From Firm-08 sp045546995 (lineage in GTDB: Bacteria; Bacillota; Clostridia; Oscillospirales; QAKW01): DNA of 19,924 nt. The notes under the pieces are model-generated. The model was not told the origin of the DNA. It worked only from the letters and a program-made list of their open reading frames with translations, and ran no database searches. Shown here piece by piece: positions 15,555 to 19,924 of the stretch. The number at the start of each line of letters is the position of its first letter. Positions within the stretch are counted from its first letter, which is position 1. The stretch is taken from NCBI GenBank assembly GCA_045546995.1, contig JAZQDW010000033.1, forward strand, positions 1 through 19,924, in the 5' to 3' direction. The position numbers were made by a program, and so were the translations under genes.

Positions 15555-17540
15555 TTAGGACAAATCGACTTCGTCCAGATATTTGTGTCCGTTTTCGGCA
15601 ATATACTCTTTTCGACCCTCCAGATTGTCACCCAGCAGAATATCAAACATTCTTGCAGTGGCTTCGGCATCATCGGGCATGATTTTGACCAAACGTCTGG
15701 TTTCGGGATTCATAGTGGTTTGCCACATCATATCGGGCTCGTTTTCACCCAAACCTTTTGAACGTTTGATGATTATTTTATCGCCTTCGTATTTTTTGAG
15801 ATATGCGTCTCGTTCAGCATCGGTATAGGCAAAATAAGTTTCTTTTTTTGTTTTATTGATGATCTCGAACAGGGGAGACTCGGCGATATAGACGTAACCT
15901 TCTTTGATCAACGTAGGTGCCAGGCGGTAGATCATTGTTAAAATCAAGGTACGGATCTGAAAACCGTCTACGTCGGCATCGGTACAAATAATGATTTTGT
16001 TCCAACGGAGATTTTCAAGATTAAAACTTTGAATATTTTTGCTGTTTTTGGCTGAGATTTCAACACCGCAACCCAATACTTTCAGCAGATCGACAATAAT
16101 ATCACTTTTAAAAATACGGCTGTAGTCTGCTTTGAGACAGTTAAGGATTTTACCTCTGACGGGAATGATGGCCTGAAATTCAGAATCGCGACCTTGTTTA
16201 CAAGCGCCCAATGCAGAGTCACCCTCTACGATATATACTTCTCTGCGAGAGACGTCTTTTGTTTGACAATCAACGAATTTCTGAATCCGGTTGTTGATGT
16301 CGATACTGCCGGATAAAGCTTTTTTAATATGGAGCTTTTCTTTTTCAGACCGTTCTCGTGCGCGTTTGTTAACCAAAATTTGCCCGGCAATTTTCTGCGC
16401 ATCCATAGGGTTCTCTATAAGAAACGTTTTAAGGTGTTCCCGCAGAAAATCAACGGTGTACTTTTTGATTACGTCGTCGGTCAAGGCTTCTTTGGTTTGT
16501 CCCTTAAAAGAGGCGTGCAAAGAAAAGCAGTTTGATACGTATGCCAGACAATCAGCAATGTCAGCGAAGGTTATCTTGGCTTCACCTTTGTTATATTTCC
16601 CGTTTGTTTTTAAATAAGAATCAAACTCGGCGACGAAAGCGGTACGTAATGCCTGATCGGGGGAACCGCCGTCTTTTAAGAAACTGGAATTGTGGTAATA
16701 CTCCAGCATAGTGACGTGGTTTGAGAAGGTAAAGCAGCAAGTCAGTTTAACTTTATTTTTTTGCTCTTTGGATTTTGCCGGAATAATTTTTTCATCTTCC
16801 CAGTAAACCGATTGGCACAGTGCGGTGTCTCCGACGTTGCTTTCAATATAGTCGATGATTCCGCGCTCATAAAAATATTCGCTGGTCTCAAATCCGCTTT
16901 CTGTTTCATAACGGAAAATCAGTTTCAAGCCGGCATTGACGATCGCTTGTCTGTGCAAAACGTCTTCAAAATACTCTTTTTCAATGGCAATGTCGGTAAA
17001 AACTGTATCGTCAGGTAACCATCTTGTGATTGTGCCGGTACGTTTGTGGTTCCATTTTTCGGATTTCAAACCGCCTATGTTTTCGCCTCGCTCGAAATGA
17101 AGCGAGTATTTTTGGCCGTCACGGTATACGGTAACGTCCATGTATGCAGAAGTGTACTGCGTTGCGCAGGCACCCAGGCCGTTCAAGCCCAAAGAATATC
17201 CGTAACTGGCGTTGTCGATTTCTTTGTATTTTCCGCCGGCGTATAATTCGCAATAAACCAGCTCCCAATTGAATTTCTTTTCGATCGGATTGTAGTCGAC
17301 CGGAACGCCGCGGCCAAAATCCTCCACTTCGATGGAATGGTCGCGGTAAAGAGTGATGATGATTTCCTTACCATAGCCCTCTTTTGCTTCGTCGATCGAG
17401 TTGGCCAAGATCTCAAAGGAGGTATGTTTGCAACCGTCTAAAGTATCTGAGCCTAAAATGGCGGCAGGGCGTAATCGTACACGGTCAGCGCCTTTGAGCT
17501 GCTTGATTGATTCGTTTGTATATTCGTTCTTTTTTGCCAT
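15555..17540 (-). CDS. Type II topoisomerase B subunit, divergent GyrB/ParE family (ATPase and TOPRIM)
   Basis: This 661-aa ATP-dependent subunit drives strand passage. The GHKL ATPase covers about 15-240, with E43 and N47 (EILANSIDEA), D74 (EDFGRGVP), GGK 102-104, GLNGLG 118-123 and QTK K350. TOPRIM residues are E439 (YIVEGDSA), PVRGKILN (460-467) and D521/D523/D525 (TDADVDG). The C-terminus has KGLGENEPDMMWQTTM. All catalytic groups are present, but VRLRPAAILG replaces the usual VRKRPGMYIG, A46 replaces the aspartate before the Mg-binding asparagine, and YGYSLGLNG departs from the canonical glycine-rich lid. The start at 17540 has GGAGG at 17546-17550; an ATG at 17567 would place the start inside the leader. 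It is the first gene of the two-gene operon. Confidence 0.93.
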   Translation of the reverse strand: MAKKNEYTNESIKQLKGADRVRLRPAAILGSDTLDGCKHTSFEILANSIDEAKEGYGKEIIITLYRDHSIEVEDFGRGVPVDYNPIEKKFNWELVYCELYAGGKYKEIDNASYGYSLGLNGLGACATQYTSAYMDVTVYRDGQKYSLHFERGENIGGLKSEKWNHKRTGTITRWLPDDTVFTDIAIEKEYFEDVLHRQAIVNAGLKLIFRYETESGFETSEYFYERGIIDYIESNVGDTALCQSVYWEDEKIIPAKSKEQKNKVKLTCCFTFSNHVTMLEYYHNSSFLKDGGSPDQALRTAFVAEFDSYLKTNGKYNKGEAKITFADIADCLAYVSNCFSLHASFKGQTKEALTDDVIKKYTVDFLREHLKTFLIENPMDAQKIAGQILVNKRARERSEKEKLHIKKALSGSIDINNRIQKFVDCQTKDVSRREVYIVEGDSALGACKQGRDSEFQAIIPVRGKILNCLKADYSRIFKSDIIVDLLKVLGCGVEISAKNSKNIQSFNLENLRWNKIIICTDADVDGFQIRTLILTMIYRLAPTLIKEGYVYIAESPLFEIINKTKKETYFAYTDAERDAYLKKYEGDKIIIKRSKGLGENEPDMMWQTTMNPETRRLVKIMPDDAEATARMFDILLGDNLEGRKEYIAENGHKYLDEVDLS

Positions 17541-17570
17541 GGTGGCCTCCGTTATAAAAATGTACATTAT

Positions 17571-17599
17571 ATTGTACTATATTGTTGAGAAAATGTCAA
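17571..17599 (-). promoter_or_regulatory. Promoter of the type II topoisomerase operon
   Basis: On the minus strand, TTGACA (17594-17599) and TACAAT (17571-17576) have a 17-bp spacer, close to the ideal sigma-A promoter. An imperfect palindrome, GTACATTA/TATTGTAC (17562-17577), overlaps the -10 and could be an operator. Confidence 0.8.
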
Positions 17600-17620
17600 A
17601 TTTTTGGCATATCTTGTGTT

Positions 17621-17655
17621 AAAAAACAGGCATCCTACTTTTGGGATGCCTGTTT
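17621..17655 (-). terminator. Rho-independent terminator of the DUF4364 gene
   Basis: AAACAGGCATCC (17624-17635) and GGATGCCTGTTT (17644-17655) form a perfect 12-bp stem. On the minus strand it is followed by a run of T (complement of the A-run at 17621-17626). It lies just after the DUF4364 stop and upstream of the topoisomerase promoter, so the two transcription units are separate. Confidence 0.85.
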
Positions 17656-17664
17656 AAGCTGCGT

Positions 17665-18207
17665 TTATTCAAATAAATTTTCATCAATTACGGCAGACAT
17701 AATTGCCTGATATTTTTCGGTGGGAAATTTTGCGAATTGATCGGCAATAATATGTGCCTGCATTTCATCAGGAACCAGTACCTTGTATTCCAATAAGGTC
17801 TGCTGATTTTCCGTAAGACGGCATACGACGTAATAGCCGGACTCTGCAGCTACGATATCGGTGTGTGTGCTGCTGTCGATTTTGATTTTTCCCAAAACCT
17901 TCGTCAGCGCGGCAAGTGTTTTTTTTCTAACGTTAAAGGGGAGATTCTTTTCATAAAGCTTCTGGGTTTGAATACCCACTTCAGTAATGATAAACTGATC
18001 CTGTTCATCGAGAGAGGCATAGTCCAGCAAGCCTTCCTCCAACAGTTCTTGAAATGCCTGTGAAAAATCAAAATAATTGACCAATCCGTCGTGCAAAACG
18101 ATTTCCGTAAAATGCTCTTGCATCAAGGGACGAGCCGCAGAATTGGAAATATATAAAATGAGTGCTTTGACGTCTCCAACAGAATGAAGACCACCGTGTT
18201 CAACCAT
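17665..18207 (-). CDS. DUF4364 family protein
   Basis: This 180-aa protein matches the DUF4364 family of Clostridia. It has an N-terminal winged-helix-like segment (SVGDVKALILYISNSAARPL, then a helix with GLVNYFDFSQAFQELLEEGLL). In the middle is FIITEVGIQTQKLYEKNLPFNVRKK. The C-terminal beta region has ESGYYVVCRL and VPDEMQAHIIADQF. The family has no established function; the fold suggests a DNA-binding or regulatory role, as in MarR/PadR-like winged helices (inference). The ATG has AGGAGG at 18215-18220. It is transcribed divergently from the plus-strand block and ends at its own terminator, so proximity to the topoisomerase genes need not mean shared regulation. Confidence 0.85.
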   Translation of the reverse strand: MVEHGGLHSVGDVKALILYISNSAARPLMQEHFTEIVLHDGLVNYFDFSQAFQELLEEGLLDYASLDEQDQFIITEVGIQTQKLYEKNLPFNVRKKTLAALTKVLGKIKIDSSTHTDIVAAESGYYVVCRLTENQQTLLEYKVLVPDEMQAHIIADQFAKFPTEKYQAIMSAVIDENLFE

Positions 18208-18245
18208 AGTGATTCCTCCTTTTTAAACTATTTTAACATATTTTA

Positions 18246-18273
18246 TTGCAAAAGAAAAGATATTTGTTATAAT
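18246..18273 (+). promoter_or_regulatory. Promoter of the 18.3-19.8 kb operon
   Basis: TTGCAA at 18246-18251 and TATAAT at 18268-18273 are 16 bp apart, 25 bp before the ATG at 18299. This 91-bp region is shared with the divergent DUF4364 gene; for that strand only a weak TAAAAT (18230-18235) is visible. Confidence 0.65.
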
Positions 18274-18298
18274 AAAAATATAGTTTTGGAGGTTTTTT

Positions 18299-18592
18299 AT
18301 GTTTTGGCGTAAAAAGAAACGGGTGGATGCCGCTTTGTTAAAACTGCACCATCAGCCGATCCGATCTATCAGTTTTAAAGATCCAACCAATTATCGGGAG
18401 ACAATTTTGGGACGCGATGGTGTTGTTAATCTTACAGAGGACGAGTTGATTATTGTTTGCGGCGAAGCAGAGGTGTTCAGAAGATCGACGGCTTGTCTAC
18501 AGATGGCGGAACTGATGAGTCGTGATGGTTTTACTCTTCGCGATCTCAGTGATCCGGATGGTATAACTTATATGGTTTATTTTGTAAAATAG
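18299..18592 (+). CDS. Hypothetical protein, 97 aa
   Basis: I do not recognise this 97-aa protein. It starts with a strongly basic segment (FWRKKKRVD), followed by mixed alpha/beta sequence with no membrane segment. It has two short acidic strands (TEDELIIVCGEAEVF) and a C-terminal YMVYFVK. The sequence looks like a compact cytoplasmic domain of about 80 residues, possibly binding nucleic acid through its lysine-rich end (inference only). GGAGG at 18288-18292 lies 6 nt before the ATG, and a promoter is present, so expression is well supported. It is the first gene of an apparent three-gene operon, with yfbR 9 nt downstream. Confidence 0.75.
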   Translation: MFWRKKKRVDAALLKLHHQPIRSISFKDPTNYRETILGRDGVVNLTEDELIIVCGEAEVFRRSTACLQMAELMSRDGFTLRDLSDPDGITYMVYFVK

Positions 18593-18601
18593 AGGTAATA
18601 G

Positions 18602-19183
18602 ATGGAAAATTGTAAATTTTTTGCGTTGATCTCAAGGATGAAATATGTCAATCGTTGGGGTTTGATGCATAATGACAGAGAAGAGAATTTGATGGAGCAC
18701 AGCTTTGAAACGGCGGTGATTGCCGGTGCTTTGGCAAACATTGAAAACACAATGTTCGGCGGAAACTATGATGTGGACAGAATTACCCAGGCTGCTTTGT
18801 TCCATGATGCTTCTGAAATTGTAACAGGGGATATGCCCACACCGGTAAAATATATTAATTCAAGGATGAGCAGTGTTTACAAGGACGTTGAGCAACGGGC
18901 GCAGCAGCGCTTGCTGTGCGCGTTGCCGCAGGAACTGCAGGCGGTTTACGGTGACTATTTTGTTCCGGACGACAAAAGTGTTGAAATTATTAAAGCTGCT
19001 GATAAAATCAGCGCACTGTTGAAGTGTATTCAAGAAGTCCGGACGGGGAATAGGGATTTTGAAACGGCGCTGAAGAGCACGGAAGAAAAAATTAAAATGA
19101 TCAAATTAAAGAGCGTGGATTATTTTATGAAAAAAATGCTTCCGGCATATACGCTGACGTTGGACGAACTCAGTGTTTTGTGA
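18602..19183 (+). CDS. yfbR: YfbR-type 5'-deoxynucleotidase (HD domain)
   Basis: This 193-aa HD-domain phosphohydrolase removes the 5' phosphate from deoxyribonucleoside 5'-monophosphates, such as dAMP, dCMP and dTMP, with a divalent metal. The match to E. coli YfbR runs along the whole length: FFALISRMKYVNRWGLM (6-22) with R18 and W19, EHS with H33, FHDASE with H68/D69, and TGDMPTPVKY (75-84) with D77. D134 in KAADKISA is the fourth metal ligand. All active-site residues are present and the length is normal. It probably adjusts deoxynucleotide pools or salvage. The short spacing to the preceding gene and the weak AGAGGTAATAG leader suggest coupled translation. Confidence 0.92.
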   Translation: MENCKFFALISRMKYVNRWGLMHNDREENLMEHSFETAVIAGALANIENTMFGGNYDVDRITQAALFHDASEIVTGDMPTPVKYINSRMSSVYKDVEQRAQQRLLCALPQELQAVYGDYFVPDDKSVEIIKAADKISALLKCIQEVRTGNRDFETALKSTEEKIKMIKLKSVDYFMKKMLPAYTLTLDELSVL

Positions 19184-19194
19184 GGTGATGGTGA

Positions 19195-19788
19195 ATGGCG
19201 TTTGAGGTTCGAAAGGGAAACCGATTTTTAAATATCATACTTTGTTTACTTGCCAATTTTGTTTGTTTTGGCGTTTGTTATTATACCGGTATCGGCGTGC
19301 GTATTGAGCACGTGGGCTCCTTTTATGCAGCGGCTGCTTTCGGTATGGTTCCTGCAATTATCGTAGCGATCATCAGCCAACTGGTGTACGCTTTGTTTTA
19401 TTTTGGTTTTTCTAATATTTTAATGCTGATTCCTGTGTTACTGATATTGTGGCTGATTCGTACGGCTGTTAATTACGGCTGGTTGGACACTATCGTTTCA
19501 AGTCTTGGTTCGATGGTGCTTGCTTCGCTGATTAACTCAATATTGGTGGGGCTGATCTCGTTGTTGATTGGCAGAGATGCGTTTTTGATGGGATGCTGTT
19601 GGTACGACATTTACAATCTTCTTTGTGGACAGGCGGCTTATTCAACATTTGCGGCTACGGTTGTTACAGTTGTGCCGTATGTGTTACTTAATACGTTTTT
19701 TACCTGGATTTTGGCGTTGTTTGCATATCGCATCACGCCAAAACAAACAACGCTTGGATTTTCGGAAAACAGATTTTACAGACCTTAA
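19195..19788 (+). CDS. Multi-pass membrane protein, ECF S-component-like
   Basis: This 197-aa protein has about five to six predicted membrane segments (near 13-33, 42-68, 74-91, 101-125 and 156-180) with short loops and a basic cytoplasmic N-terminus. The pattern HVGSFYAAAAFGMVPAIIVAIISQLVYAL, with a glycine-proline break inside a helix pair, recalls ECF transporter substrate-binding components or the membrane halves of sensor proteins. There is no attached kinase or phosphatase domain. ECF S-components bind a vitamin or metal and share a common energising module, so one could stand alone here. Substrate cannot be inferred. GAGGTG at 19182-19187 precedes the ATG by 7 nt. It is the last gene of the yfbR operon. 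Confidence 0.5.
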   Translation: MAFEVRKGNRFLNIILCLLANFVCFGVCYYTGIGVRIEHVGSFYAAAAFGMVPAIIVAIISQLVYALFYFGFSNILMLIPVLLILWLIRTAVNYGWLDTIVSSLGSMVLASLINSILVGLISLLIGRDAFLMGCCWYDIYNLLCGQAAYSTFAATVVTVVPYVLLNTFFTWILALFAYRITPKQTTLGFSENRFYRP

Positions 19789-19793
19789 GCAGT

Positions 19794-19918
19794 GGAGGAG
19801 CATCCGAACACGCCTGAAAGTGCATAATTTCGGTGCTTTTTGGATTATCGTCGTCGGCAGGCGTCAGCCTTGCCTCCTCCTCTGCGCCAAAAATCTCTTA
19901 AAATTCTGCGCTTTCAGG
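19794..19918. repeat. Long imperfect inverted repeat at the window end
   Basis: CCTGAAAGTGCATAATTT (19813-19830) pairs with AAATTCTGCGCTTTCAGG (19901-19918), with 16 of 18 positions complementary. Inside it, TTTTTGG (19837-19843) pairs with CCAAAAA (19887-19893). In the middle, GGCAGGC (19856-19862) and GCCTTGCC (19867-19874) form a small hairpin. GGAGGAG (19794-19800) could alternatively pair with CTCCTCC (19874-19880). It has no U-tract at its end, so it is not a plain terminator; a MITE-like or REP-like element is possible. Confidence 0.55.
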
Positions 19919-19924
19919 TCGCAG

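Noticed and set aside
19789..19924. Protein-coding continuation after the membrane protein
   Set aside because: Frames are broken by stops and no ribosome binding site leads a reading frame; nested inverted repeats explain the sequence better.

Overview
The window looks like chromosome of a low-to-moderate GC Bacillota of class Clostridia, probably an uncultured gut-type member of the Oscillospirales or a relative. The evidence is strong AGGAGG-type ribosome binding sites, TTG starts, SLH-anchored surface proteins, a DUF4364 gene, a DNA polymerase I without proofreading residues, and a divergent second type II topoisomerase. Several compartments differ in codon use, so part of the left end may be accessory DNA or an assembly join.

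Left end (1-3.5 kb): the open frame at the edge is a chimera. It begins as a repetitive beta-solenoid surface protein rich in CTG leucine codons and continues in frame into the last ~124 residues of an ABC-2 type permease. An AT-richer GH39-like glycoside hydrolase follows, with an AT-stem terminator. A 12-bp direct repeat lies on each side of it. At 3.4-3.95 kb a small two-helix membrane protein gene with a consensus promoter sits between two hairpins that share an identical 12-mer. A GyrI-like domain protein follows.

Core block 1 (4.6-7.9 kb): a TTGACT-17-TATAAT promoter drives an SLH/glycerophosphodiesterase-like surface protein, then glycerate kinase, then trmO. A terminator holds the trmO stop codon in its loop. 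Core block 2 (7.9-12.9 kb): a second promoter drives an RluA-type pseudouridine synthase, polA, rimI and tsaD, with tight overlaps. TsaD makes the tRNA t6A37 modification and TrmO methylates it, so two steps of one pathway lie in adjacent operons.

Intergenic island (12.88-13.32 kb): four sequences matching the DnaA-box consensus, all in one orientation, lie in about 85 bp. They are followed by a 37-codon gene for a cysteine-rich membrane miniprotein, with a possible sporulation-type promoter, and a strong bidirectional terminator. I consider this the most unusual part of the window.

Minus-strand block (13.3-18.2 kb): a two-gene type II topoisomerase operon (B subunit, then A subunit) behind a near-perfect promoter. 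The B subunit is divergent in ATPase-site motifs, and the A subunit carries alanine at the quinolone-contact serine position. Upstream is a separately terminated DUF4364 gene. Plus-strand block (18.3-19.8 kb): a 97-aa hypothetical protein, a YfbR-type 5'-deoxynucleotidase and a multi-pass membrane protein. The window ends in a long imperfect inverted repeat.

No intergenic stretch exceeds 300 bases. I saw no rRNA, tRNA, CRISPR array, transposase or phage gene. I did not find a clearly new multi-gene system; the findings are single sites and features to test.
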